Positions 54,428 to 63,623 of a stretch of 64,000 nucleotides of DNA are shown one piece after another. How positions within the stretch are numbered: position 1 is the first letter of the stretch; every line of letters begins with the position of its first letter. The translations under genes were made by a program, and so were the position numbers. The notes beneath the pieces are model-generated. The model was not told the DNA's origin. It searched no databases and saw only the letters and a program-made list of their open reading frames with translations. Source of the DNA: Acetivibrio mesophilus (GTDB lineage: Bacteria; Bacillota; Clostridia; Acetivibrionales; Acetivibrionaceae); NCBI RefSeq assembly GCF_004102745.1, contig NZ_RLII01000016.1:1-64000 (forward strand), given 5' to 3'.

Positions 54428-55497
54428 CTCTTGCTTATCTTAAGCCGTCGCATTTTGCTTTCTTTTTTTACTATACCAATCATCAAGCCAATGAATACTG
54501 CAAATGCAAGAGTCAATACCCCTCCGACAATGCCCGAAACACTGGTTCCCAAATCTACATCAGGCCATGCTCCTTCAGCCTCATCGCCGTCTGCTTCTTT
54601 TTCATTTTCGTTCTCCCTTGCCCTAAAGCCATAATCCGGTAAAAACGCGGTTTTTTGCTGTATTTTCGACAATGTATCATAAATATCACCGTGGGCTTCC
54701 AATTCTGCTGTCCCAGCGGTCTTTTCGATAGACCATTCCAGTCCGTCGGGATTTGATGAAGCAAACCAAGAAAGAGCTCCCCCAACAATTATAGTTGCAA
54801 TTGAAAGTACAGTCAAAACTTTCTTTATGGATATACTGCCAAGTCCTCCTCCATCATCTGCTCTTTCAATTATTTCAGGCCTTTCCCTCCATACAAAGGT
54901 AACAACCGCTGCTGTTACAAGTCCCTCAACAACCCCAATGGCAAGGTGTATAGGCTGCATCAATAATACAAAGGTTCCGAAAGGCAGCTCTGTTTTCCCC
55001 GACAAAAGTGTCTCAATTACAACACTAAAGGATCCCATTTGAAGTCCGATCAGAGACGATATCATTGACGCCCAAAAGATTCTCTTGGAATTAATCCCCT
55101 TTCGGGTAAGCCATTTATAGATATAAGGATATGATATAAAGCACGTGAAAAAGCCTAAATTGAATACATTACAGCCAAAGGCAAGCAATCCTCCGTCTCC
55201 AAAAAACATTGCCTGGATTAACAAGATTGATGCCATAGTCAGAAATCCAGCATATGGTCCAAGCAATATAGCAAGAAGCATACCCCCTCCAAGATGGCCA
55301 CTTGAACCTGTTCCCGGTATTGAAAAGTTAATCATCTGAGCGGCAAAAACAAATGCTCCCATGACCCCCATTAAAGGTATTTTCTTTTCATCCATGTCAT
55401 GCTTTGTTTTTTTAATTGAATAGGCTACAGCTCCCGCAGTAACAGCCAACATAGTACCACCCACAGCCGGTGAAATCAGAGCATCAGCCATATGCAT
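54415..55497 (-). CDS. cbiM: Cobalt ECF transporter substrate component CbiM (with C-terminal PDGLE/CbiN-like part)
   Basis: A 360-aa membrane protein. The mature N-terminus MHMADALISP carries the metal-binding N-terminal Met-His-Met-Ala-Asp sequence of CbiM/NikM, where the ATCUN-like His coordinates the metal. About seven helices (1-220) contain GSSGHLGGGMLLAILLGP and QAMFFGDGGLLAFGCN. A C-terminal part with NPDGLEWS and a last helix corresponds to the PDGLE/CbiN-like domain fused here. ATG 55497 was chosen because GGGGGGA precedes it and the N-terminus must be MHMAD. Codons upstream would read through the repeat element. Confidence 0.92.
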   Translation of the reverse strand: MHMADALISPAVGGTMLAVTAGAVAYSIKKTKHDMDEKKIPLMGVMGAFVFAAQMINFSIPGTGSSGHLGGGMLLAILLGPYAGFLTMASILLIQAMFFGDGGLLAFGCNVFNLGFFTCFISYPYIYKWLTRKGINSKRIFWASMISSLIGLQMGSFSVVIETLLSGKTELPFGTFVLLMQPIHLAIGVVEGLVTAAVVTFVWRERPEIIERADDGGGLGSISIKKVLTVLSIATIIVGGALSWFASSNPDGLEWSIEKTAGTAELEAHGDIYDTLSKIQQKTAFLPDYGFRARENENEKEADGDEAEGAWPDVDLGTSVSGIVGGVLTLAFAVFIGLMIGIVKKESKMRRLKISKRQGV

Positions 55498-55525
55498 ATA
55501 AAGTCCCCCCTTAAAATAAAATCTC

Positions 55526-55580
55526 GGGACGTCGAGTCCCTTCGCTTTTGCCTCTTTCATTTCATTCCAAGAGGCCAAAA
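55526..55580 (-). repeat. Dispersed two-hairpin repeat, copy C
   Basis: Hairpin 1 is GGGAC-GTCGA-GTCCC (55526-55540). Hairpin 2 is TTTTGCCTCTT with AAGAGGCCAAAA (55546-55556 with 55569-55580, one bulge), with the same 12-nt loop TCATTTCATTCC as copy B. It lies between the cwlD terminator and the cbiM ribosome site. Confidence 0.88.
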
Positions 55581-55625
55581 TTAAAAACCCAAAAAGGACT
55601 ATTTCATATAGCCTCTTTTCGGGTT
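55581..55625 (-). terminator. Terminator after cwlD
   Basis: On the minus strand a 17-bp stem with one bulged A (outer AACCC/GGGTT, 55625-55621 with 55590-55586; inner CTAT/ATAG) is followed by TTTTTAATTTT. Confidence 0.8.
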
Positions 55626-55732
55626 CATCCCAATATTGATAAAATATAAACTATTAATATCTTAAAGCCTTCATGACCTTATTTCCTTATTTAATATACC
55701 ATAACATCCAATTATCCGTCAATGATTTACTA

Positions 55733-56449
55733 TTACTCAAAATACTTCACTATCCCTTCTTTTATTGCCATGGCCAGCTTTTCCTGATAGTCCTTGTCGG
55801 CCAGCTTCTGCTCTTCCTCCCTGTTGGAAAGGAAACCACACTCAACTATCACCGTAGGAACCTTTAAATTTCTGAGAATTATTAGTTTTGTATCCTTTAC
55901 CAGCGCCTCTCTTTTATTGTCAGGGTCAATATTCTCTCTCAGTGACTTCTGAATAATATCCGCAAGTTTCTTGCTATCTTCGGATCTTGGCGGGAAGAAA
56001 ACCTGAGCTCCATGATACTGGGTCTGGCTAAACTTATTCAAATGTATGCTTACCGCAATATCAGCCCCTGATTCATCTATCAATTTTTTGCGTCCTGTGA
56101 GGTCCTGCCCCCTTTTACTATCATATCCCTTGGTCCCTTCCTTATACTTGAGAACATCCTCTTCCCTGGTCATAATAACATTAAAGTTTTCTGCCTCCAG
56201 CAGCTCCTTAACCCTCTTTGCAATAACAAGATTTACATCCTTTTCTTTAAGTCCACTGTAGTCACTGACTGCTCCCGGGTCTTCTCCCCCATGACCCGCA
56301 TCAATTACAATGGTTCTTTTTACTGTATTATCATTTGCAACCTCAAGTGCATTCTGTCCCGATGCTATGTTAAGGCTTATTATCATTACCGACAGCAAAA
56401 AGATTAAGCCTATCAAAGCTATCTTATCTTTTTTTATTACTAGAATCAT
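55733..56449 (-). CDS. cwlD: N-acetylmuramoyl-L-alanine amidase CwlD
   Basis: Zinc amidase of the Amidase_3 family, 238 aa. An N-terminal signal anchor (about 8-30) is followed by VIDAGHGGEDPGAVS (zinc His) near residue 50, the Glu zinc ligand in SGLKEKDVNL, SIHLNKFSQTQYHGAQVFF near 135, and VIVECGFLSNREEE with the catalytic Glu. CwlD with PdaA makes muramic-delta-lactam in spore cortex peptidoglycan. The size and lack of SPOR or LysM repeats fit CwlD. GGGGGAGGG precedes the ATG. Confidence 0.9.
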   Translation of the reverse strand: MILVIKKDKIALIGLIFLLSVMIISLNIASGQNALEVANDNTVKRTIVIDAGHGGEDPGAVSDYSGLKEKDVNLVIAKRVKELLEAENFNVIMTREEDVLKYKEGTKGYDSKRGQDLTGRKKLIDESGADIAVSIHLNKFSQTQYHGAQVFFPPRSEDSKKLADIIQKSLRENIDPDNKREALVKDTKLIILRNLKVPTVIVECGFLSNREEEQKLADKDYQEKLAMAIKEGIVKYFE

Positions 56450-56578
56450 GCGGCCCTCCCCCTAATATGAATCAATTTGATTTGTGATTTATACAATAAG
56501 CATATTCACAAACAGGTTGGCCATATACTATCTATATTAGGATTGATTAAAAAGCTTTTTTAGAGTGTATTTATACTT

Positions 56579-59500
56579 TTATAGCTCGTACCCCTCAATT
56601 ATCTCTTTTAACTTGCATCTGTCAAACTTTCCGGCACACTCCCTTGCCCGCTTCAAATCCTCCCGGGCTTTATCCCAGTTACCCAATTTTCTGTGCAGCT
56701 TGAGCCTTTCAATATAACCCTTTGCCGCTTCGTAGTCGGATTCCAACTGATGCGATAGAATTATAGACTCGTCAATCAGCTTGAAGGCACTTTCATTCTG
56801 CTCCATATAGGCCAAAATCCTTGCATTCAGTCTTAAGGCTTTAAGCCTTCTAATGTCGCTCTTTATCTCCTGTGCTATTTGGGCTGCCTTTTTACAATCT
56901 TCAATGGCAGCCTCTATCTTGCCTTGCATAAACTCATGCAATGCTTTATTTCTGTAGCAATCGCTTAAATATAATACTTCCTCAGCTTCAGTAAAGATTT
57001 TAAAAGCAGCGTCAAGCATCTTCCTGACATTGCCATCCATTTTATTCTCAATGTACATCCTTGCAGTGCTTAGATGGTAAATACCTTCACCTATCGGCAC
57101 TTTTAATTCTCTAGCTATTTCAAAAGACCTATTGTAATATTCCAAAGCCTTATAATCAAGGCCTCTCTTAAACATTATTTCTCCAATGTTGGCAACGGCA
57201 ATGCATTCATTAAGCCTTGAAGATATTTCCCGGGACATTTCCACAGCTTCATTAAATAATATCTCCGCTTTATCAAACAGTCCCTTATTCAAATATAATA
57301 TGCCAAGGTTTGTACATCCGGCAATATATCCCTGCTGGTCCGATATCTTCTTTGAAATTTGGATGGACCTGTCAAAGAATTCTTGGGCTTTCGAGATCAT
57401 TCCGGTAGCATGGTAAATTGCTCCTAGATTTCCCGATACCTTTGACATTATTGCAAGATTATTTATTTTCTCAGCATATTTATACGACTTATCAAGGCAC
57501 AATAGAGAGTTGGTAACATCCCCCTTTGTGTAGTATATGATTCCCGCTTGGTTCATGGTTTCGGACAGGTTTTCGAAGTCCTTCATCTTTATTAGCAGCT
57601 GTTCCGATTTTTGGGCTATTGCAAGGGCATCGGTGTCGCCTAGGATTCTTAAAATGCTACATTTCATCTGCAATAGCTTTCCATAAAGAGTGTTTTCCTC
57701 TTTTATCTTAGGCTGAAGGTCTTCTAGGATTTTAAGGGCATCATCGTACATGTCCGTCTCTTTGTATATATCTGCAATCATAAGCTTTATAGAATATATA
57801 TCATCGTACAGGGTCGCAATTTCAAGGGCTTTATCCAAATTGCTCAGTGACCTGTTATAGTCGGCCATAATGAAATTAATATATGCCATATCCCTGTAAG
57901 CATCCAATACCCTTGAATCCATTTTCGTACTGCCTTCTTGTAAAACCAACTGCAGAAAATGGTTGTAGTATTGCAGAGAACTGGGGAAATTATAATTTTC
58001 TCTGTCTTTTATTGCAGTCTTATAGCTGTACTCCGCAGCTTTTTTATTCTGCCCCGATTTTCTAAAGTGAGTAAAAAGGATCTCATAATAGCCTTCCAAT
58101 TCACCGCAGTATTTTGCTTCTATCAGTTCTCCTATCCTTTGGTGAAGCTCCCTTTTATCCTTATTGAGAATGCTGTCATATATGACTTCCCTCTCCACGT
58201 CCTGGTTAAAAACAAATATCTTCTCCACAGCACCTAATGCAGTGTATGCTTCCTTAAGGGAAATGATGTTAAGACGCACAGGAAGCCTTATAAGGTCGTT
58301 AACCTCATCACTGTCCATCTCCAACAGCGGACCTAAAAGCGAAAGACTGAACTTGTTGCCCATAACAGATGCAGCTTGAAGGAAGTTTCTTTCAGCTTCA
58401 TTCATCTCCGATATATTGGAAAGAATAAGGCTCTGAATATTATTGGGAAGAGATATGGCTTTATTGGAATCTATACTTCCAATACCCTTCTTCACTACAA
58501 AGCTTTCCGACCTTTTGATGCTTTGTATAAACTCGTATATATACAACGGGTTACCGTTGGTAAACTTCATAATTTCCTTAAACAAGCTTTCATCAATTTC
58601 TTCGCAGTCAAGGAGTTTGCATGCCAGAGTGCCAATAGCATTTTCCGTCAAAGGCTGGAGCTTTAAGGTGTGATAGTTTATGTACGAAAGGGGCCCTATT
58701 TCTTCCAACTCGTATCGGGAACTAAAGATAAAAGTGATATTAATCAATGACAGGGACTTTATTAGCTCCCTCAAAATTTGCAATGAATTGGTATCGGACC
58801 AGTGCATGTCATCTACGACTATTACCATTCTGAACTTTTGTGAGAGCTTTATAAAGAAAAGCGAAAGCTGCTTTATTATTTCCTTTCTTATATTCTCAAA
58901 GCTCATAGAATTTAATATGTTCTGAAACTCATTATTTCTCTTAAGGCCCAACACAAGTCCAATAAAGTTGCAATTTCTTTCTATTTCCTCCTCGCTCAAA
59001 TCGGCCATTATGTAGTCCAAGAAGGAAACTAGCCTTCGCTGTCTGACACTGGAGCTTTCTGCAGAATTAATATTCATTATTTTCATGAGAATACTAGAAA
59101 CAGTATAATAAACCTTGTTCTGGGAAAAGGAATTTAAGTCCACCCAAACCTTCTTGATATCCTGATCCAGCTTTGATAAAAACTCTTGAAGAAGGCTGGT
59201 CTTTCCCACCCCTGCCTCACCGATAATATTTATACATTTTGTGGAGGTATTTAAGCTGTCATTGTATATGGATACAAGAAGCCCCAGTTCCTTTTCTCTT
59301 CCGATAAACACTTTTTTGCTATCATAGTCATATTCCGCACTTATTTCTATAGGAGAATAGCACCTCACAGCCTTTTCCTTGTTCTTCACTTTTATCTCCA
59401 TCGGCTCCGAATATTTAATGATTCCTTTGGTCTCACTAAACACCGACTCCGATACCAGAACAGTTCCCCTGTCTGCATTGGACTGAAGCCTTTGCGCAGT

Positions 59501-60097
59501 ATTTACAATATCACCCATTACAGTGTAATCTCTGTCAAAGGTGTTTCCAATGCTACCGGTAACCACCAGTCCATAATTTATTCCTATCGAGAGATCTAAA
59601 GACAGTCCTTTTGATGAGAGCCTTTCCACAGAGAACTCCCGAATCAAACTCATCATTCTCATTGCGCATATTACGGCTCTCTTCGCATCATCACTATGTA
59701 TATATTTTGCTCCGAAAAGTATCATTACACAGTCGCCTATATACTTATCAATAGTACCTTCCAGCTCATACACGGGTTTGGTAATATAATCAAAGCAGTC
59801 ATTTATAAGCTCCCTTACCTCCTCCGGATCCAGCTTTTCCGACAGAGCTGTAAATCCTGAAACATCCGCAAATATAACTGCAACATTCTTGCGGTTTTCG
59901 GAAAGGGTATCAAAGTTTTGTATTGTGCTCTGGGGCTCAACCTGTGCAAGCTTGGCGCCACAGTTGAAACAATACTTACCCATAAGGGGATTAAGAGAAT
60001 TGCAGGACGTACAAACTTTATCAAACTTGACACCACACAACTGGCATTCATTCAATTCACTGCCATAAAGTTTTATGCCGCAATTAAAACAAATCAT
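56579..60097 (-). CDS. Zinc-ribbon / class III adenylate cyclase / AAA ATPase / TPR signalling protein
   Basis: A 1172-aa soluble protein. Order: four CxxC pairs forming zinc ribbons (residues 3-46), a class III cyclase domain (about 70-240), an AAA_16/STAND-type ATPase with GEAGVGKTS at 293-300 and VVVDDMHW near 430, then a helical region and about ten TPR-like repeats (about 690-1140). Cyclase catalytic residues are complete: metal Asp78 (FADVSGF) and Asp122 (YIGDC), Lys118 and Asp196 for adenine, Asn199 and Arg203 for the transition state. An active adenylate cyclase is therefore predicted. ATG 60097 follows GGGGGGA. It is divergent from an orphan histidine kinase. Confidence 0.87.
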   Translation of the reverse strand: MICFNCGIKLYGSELNECQLCGVKFDKVCTSCNSLNPLMGKYCFNCGAKLAQVEPQSTIQNFDTLSENRKNVAVIFADVSGFTALSEKLDPEEVRELINDCFDYITKPVYELEGTIDKYIGDCVMILFGAKYIHSDDAKRAVICAMRMMSLIREFSVERLSSKGLSLDLSIGINYGLVVTGSIGNTFDRDYTVMGDIVNTAQRLQSNADRGTVLVSESVFSETKGIIKYSEPMEIKVKNKEKAVRCYSPIEISAEYDYDSKKVFIGREKELGLLVSIYNDSLNTSTKCINIIGEAGVGKTSLLQEFLSKLDQDIKKVWVDLNSFSQNKVYYTVSSILMKIMNINSAESSSVRQRRLVSFLDYIMADLSEEEIERNCNFIGLVLGLKRNNEFQNILNSMSFENIRKEIIKQLSLFFIKLSQKFRMVIVVDDMHWSDTNSLQILRELIKSLSLINITFIFSSRYELEEIGPLSYINYHTLKLQPLTENAIGTLACKLLDCEEIDESLFKEIMKFTNGNPLYIYEFIQSIKRSESFVVKKGIGSIDSNKAISLPNNIQSLILSNISEMNEAERNFLQAASVMGNKFSLSLLGPLLEMDSDEVNDLIRLPVRLNIISLKEAYTALGAVEKIFVFNQDVEREVIYDSILNKDKRELHQRIGELIEAKYCGELEGYYEILFTHFRKSGQNKKAAEYSYKTAIKDRENYNFPSSLQYYNHFLQLVLQEGSTKMDSRVLDAYRDMAYINFIMADYNRSLSNLDKALEIATLYDDIYSIKLMIADIYKETDMYDDALKILEDLQPKIKEENTLYGKLLQMKCSILRILGDTDALAIAQKSEQLLIKMKDFENLSETMNQAGIIYYTKGDVTNSLLCLDKSYKYAEKINNLAIMSKVSGNLGAIYHATGMISKAQEFFDRSIQISKKISDQQGYIAGCTNLGILYLNKGLFDKAEILFNEAVEMSREISSRLNECIAVANIGEIMFKRGLDYKALEYYNRSFEIARELKVPIGEGIYHLSTARMYIENKMDGNVRKMLDAAFKIFTEAEEVLYLSDCYRNKALHEFMQGKIEAAIEDCKKAAQIAQEIKSDIRRLKALRLNARILAYMEQNESAFKLIDESIILSHQLESDYEAAKGYIERLKLHRKLGNWDKAREDLKRARECAGKFDRCKLKEIIEGYEL

Positions 60098-60282
60098 TGC
60101 AAGTCCCCCCGCAAACCAAATATTCATACACAAACTTTAGAAAAATATATCCTGTTCACCTTTTTAAGTTCAAAACACTATTAATGTATAATATATTTAT
60201 CGATTTTTTCCGATTCTTATTTAGAGATTTCAGCATTTTGCATAGAGTTGTGTTATAAAGTCATACTGTGAGGAGTAATAAA

Positions 60283-61989
60283 ATGTTGCAAGAGTCTGTA
60301 TTTTTATTAGCCAATTTAGACAACCCAGAATGTGAGACTTTTATTAGCCTAATTAAAACCAGTTTTCCACATACCCATGTTTTTTCAGACCGGGATGATT
60401 TTTTAGGCATCATAGAACGCCTTGCACCAAAAGGTTCAAAGGATACGCCTCCTTTATCTGTTGTATTCGTGGAGTATTCTATCTTTGTGGAATTTTTGCC
60501 TCGCCTCAACAAAATATTAGGGAAATTGGATTGCATACTTGTTGTTTTCAGCAGCGAAAGGGCTGTTTTAGAAGAAGCGGAAAATGTTTTTGAGTACATA
60601 TACACAAAACACTTCAGCATGCCTTTTTTCCTAAGTAAACTGAAAAACGAGATTTCCAACAGGCAAAAGATTAATTATCTCAAGTACGAAATCAAGGAAT
60701 TTTATGGAATCGGAAAGTCTTTATCCTCGGAAAAGGATGCTGTAAAACTTCTTGACATGATTATAACAAGCAGTATTAACCTTACATCCTCCGATGCCGG
60801 AACCATTTATCTTGTGATTGACAAAAATTCTTATAGCTGGACATCAGTAAAAGATGGTGACTGCGAGGATAAAATCCTCAAATTTGTTATCGCAAAGAAC
60901 ATGAGTGTTGATATAAATTTGGAGGCCTTTACGTCGCCAATAACGAAAGAAAGCATCTTCGGCTATTCAGTCATTACAGGTCAGACCATAAAGATTGATG
61001 ATGTCTACAAACTTCCCCCCAATCTTGACTACCGTCACAACGACAGCTTTGACGTGCATACGGGCTATATTACAAAATCTATCCTTACTATACCCATGAA
61101 GAATCATGAAAACCGTATTTTAGGTGTGATTCAATTGATTAATAAAAAGAAGTTCAAAGATGAAATTATAGATTATTCAAACCCCGATGCATTGTCCAAT
61201 ATAATTTCCTACGACTATACTGACGAGCTGCTTATGAATTCCCTGGCAGGACAAGCTGCAGTTGCTCTTCAAAACAACCTTCTATACAGGGACATGAAAA
61301 AGCTTCTTGACAGCTATAAGATACAAAATAGTGAGCTTGAGATACTAAGCAAAAAAATTCTGAAGGCACACGAGGAAGAGCGCAAGAGAATAGCAAGGGA
61401 AATACATGATGGACCAGCTCAAGCTATGGCAAATTTGTCGTTAAAGGTTGATCTTGTGAAAAAGCTAATGCAAAACTCCGAATACGAAAAAAGCACCCAG
61501 GAACTGGATAATCTTAACACTGCTATAAAATCCACATCAAAGGAAATAAGAACTCTTCTTTACGATTTAAAACCCTCATTCCTAGATGCCGGACTTATAG
61601 CAGCTCTCCAGAACAGGTTTGGCATTTTTGAAGAAAATACTGGCATTAAGGTAACCTTCAATGTCTCAGGAGATGATTCCCAAATCGAGTATTACCTCGC
61701 ATCAACCCTTTACAGGATGGTTCAGGAATCTCTTTCAAACATACACAAACATGCCGATGCCAAAAATGTAACCGTTGACTTCAGCATAAACGATAACATA
61801 ATCTATGTTACGCTAACCGACGACGGAGTGGGCTTCGATACAATGCAGCAATTGAAAAAGTCTCCTGGCATAAGAGGAGGATTTGGTCTTGGAGGACTTA
61901 GGGAACGTGCGGAATTGGTTAAGGGCAAGGTGGACATAAAATCCTGCCCCGGCAAAGGTACCTGTATATCAATTTGCATTCCCCTTTGA
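60283..61989 (+). CDS. Soluble GAF-domain sensor histidine kinase (NarL/DesK type) with a receiver-like N-terminus
   Basis: A 568-aa protein without membrane helices. Residues 1-125 look like a response-regulator fold, but the phosphoacceptor Asp is not evident (FVEYS where VDD is expected). A GAF domain (about 140-335), a HisKA_3 dimerisation region with ERKRIAREIHDGPAQ (His375), and a HATPase domain (NIHKHADAKNV, DDGVGFD, GFGLGGLRERA) follow. This type pairs with NarL/LuxR-family regulators; none is adjacent. ATG 60283 follows GTGAGGAG. It overlaps the convergent ABC gene by 21 bp. Confidence 0.88.
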   Translation: MLQESVFLLANLDNPECETFISLIKTSFPHTHVFSDRDDFLGIIERLAPKGSKDTPPLSVVFVEYSIFVEFLPRLNKILGKLDCILVVFSSERAVLEEAENVFEYIYTKHFSMPFFLSKLKNEISNRQKINYLKYEIKEFYGIGKSLSSEKDAVKLLDMIITSSINLTSSDAGTIYLVIDKNSYSWTSVKDGDCEDKILKFVIAKNMSVDINLEAFTSPITKESIFGYSVITGQTIKIDDVYKLPPNLDYRHNDSFDVHTGYITKSILTIPMKNHENRILGVIQLINKKKFKDEIIDYSNPDALSNIISYDYTDELLMNSLAGQAAVALQNNLLYRDMKKLLDSYKIQNSELEILSKKILKAHEEERKRIAREIHDGPAQAMANLSLKVDLVKKLMQNSEYEKSTQELDNLNTAIKSTSKEIRTLLYDLKPSFLDAGLIAALQNRFGIFEENTGIKVTFNVSGDDSQIEYYLASTLYRMVQESLSNIHKHADAKNVTVDFSINDNIIYVTLTDDGVGFDTMQQLKKSPGIRGGFGLGGLRERAELVKGKVDIKSCPGKGTCISICIPL

Positions 61990-63597
61990 TTCTTCTTCGT
62001 TTAGCGAAGCGGCATTTATAAGGATTTTTGTATAGGGATGGACAGGATTATTAATTATATCCTCCGTCCTTCCTGTTTCTACAATTCTTCCCCCCAGCAT
62101 TACAGCTATTCTGTCGCTTATGCTGCTTAAAACCCTTATATTATGCGTAATAAAAACATATGAAATGCCGTTCTCTTTCTTTAGCTTCATAAACAGCTCC
62201 AATATCTGCATCTGTGAAACGGTGTCAAGATAAGCGGTAGGCTCATCACATACTATGATTTTCGGATTCATAATTACAGCTCTTGCTATTCCCACTCTTT
62301 GCCTCTGGCCCCCGCTTAACTGATGGGGATATCTGTCCTTTAAGCTCTCATCGAGCCCCACCTTTTGAAGACAGCGTGCCACCTCCTCTACCCTATTCCA
62401 GCGATTCTTACCTAAAATCATGTCCATTCCTTCTGCCACTATATCCTCTATTCTCATCTGAGGATCTATAGATGAAAAAGGGTCCTGAAAAACCATTTGG
62501 ACATGACGAGGATAATCCCTCCGTCCAAATATGTCCGTACCTTCAAATACAACCTTCCCGGACAACGGCTTTTGAATCCTGGTCACAATTCTTGCCAAAG
62601 TTGACTTACCGCTTCCGCTCTCCCCCAAAATGCCAAGGGTTTCACCCTCAAAAACCTCCAAGGATATATCGTCAACAGCCCTTATTATATTCCCTCTTCC
62701 GTTTTTATAATGCATGCTGAGATTTTGAACCTCAAGAACAGGTTTTTTATTTTCCTTTATTACGCTATGCTCTTTCATTATGATGGAATTCTTGCTATCT
62801 ATAGAATCTTTGCTTTTTTTGAAATTGCCCATCATACAGGCTCTAATAAGACAAGATGCTGCTTTTGATTTGGGACTGTCAAAGACCTTTCGGATACATC
62901 CTTCCTCAGCAATTCTTCCCTTTTCAATAATCACCACTCTATCGGCCAACCTTGATGCAAGCTGCAAATCATGGGTAATAAAAACCACTGATATCCCCTC
63001 TACCCTTGCCAAATCCTTTATCAGCCTAATAATTGAGGCTTGGGTAATCACATCAAGGGAGCTTGTGGGCTCGTCGGCTATTATTATCCTCGGCCTGCAC
63101 GATGCTGCAATGGCAATTGCACCCCTTTGGGCCATTCCACCGCTCAATTGATGAGGATAGCTTTTCATATAGGCGGAAGGGTTATTTATCTTAAGCTTTT
63201 CAAGAAGGTCCTCCATTAATAGAATTGCTTCTCTTTTCCTGACTTTCTTATGTCTTATGGGAGCTTCGTTCAATTGTACACCCATTTTTAGAACCGGATT
63301 GAGATAGGAAAGGGGCTCTTGGAATATCATGCCTATTTTGGCTCCACGGATTTTAGACAATCGTTTTTCCGGCAATGCGTTTATATCCTCTTCTTCAAAG
63401 AGTATTATCCCATTAGTTTTAAACTTTTTAGGATCGTTGAGCCGCAAAACAGAGCGTGCCAGCATACTTTTACCGCTTCCAGACTCCCCAGCCACAGCAA
63501 GGATTTCTCCTTCAAAAACATCCATATTAATGTTATCGAGTATTTTATTTTTCCCGCAAAAGAGAGAAAAGTCTCTTATCTTAAGAAGCGCATTCAT
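61969..63597 (-). CDS. Fused oligopeptide/dipeptide ABC transporter ATPase (DppD-DppF type)
   Basis: A 542-aa protein containing two complete ABC ATPases in one chain. Domain 1 (about 1-262): GESGSGKSM near 36, LSGGMAQRGAIA, IIADEPTSSLDV. A linker (about 262-285) follows. Domain 2 (about 285-542): GESGSGKST near 325, LSGGQRQRVGIARAV, VCDEPTAYLD. Opp/Dpp ATPases usually come from two genes; fusion resembles GsiA/YejF. The C-terminal ENPVHPYT-like NNPVHPYTK block is typical of the oligopeptide family. It lies 26 bp after a permease gene on the same strand. The substrate could be a peptide, nickel or a glycoside. Confidence 0.88.
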   Translation of the reverse strand: MNALLKIRDFSLFCGKNKILDNINMDVFEGEILAVAGESGSGKSMLARSVLRLNDPKKFKTNGIILFEEEDINALPEKRLSKIRGAKIGMIFQEPLSYLNPVLKMGVQLNEAPIRHKKVRKREAILLMEDLLEKLKINNPSAYMKSYPHQLSGGMAQRGAIAIAASCRPRIIIADEPTSSLDVITQASIIRLIKDLARVEGISVVFITHDLQLASRLADRVVIIEKGRIAEEGCIRKVFDSPKSKAASCLIRACMMGNFKKSKDSIDSKNSIIMKEHSVIKENKKPVLEVQNLSMHYKNGRGNIIRAVDDISLEVFEGETLGILGESGSGKSTLARIVTRIQKPLSGKVVFEGTDIFGRRDYPRHVQMVFQDPFSSIDPQMRIEDIVAEGMDMILGKNRWNRVEEVARCLQKVGLDESLKDRYPHQLSGGQRQRVGIARAVIMNPKIIVCDEPTAYLDTVSQMQILELFMKLKKENGISYVFITHNIRVLSSISDRIAVMLGGRIVETGRTEDIINNPVHPYTKILINAASLNEEESKGNAN

Positions 63598-63623
63598 ATA
63601 TTAGACCACCTTGTCTAAAAATC

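Noticed and set aside
55498-55578. Longer CbiM reading through repeat copy C
   Set aside because: CbiM needs the N-terminal MHMAD metal site, and the best ribosome site is directly before 55497.
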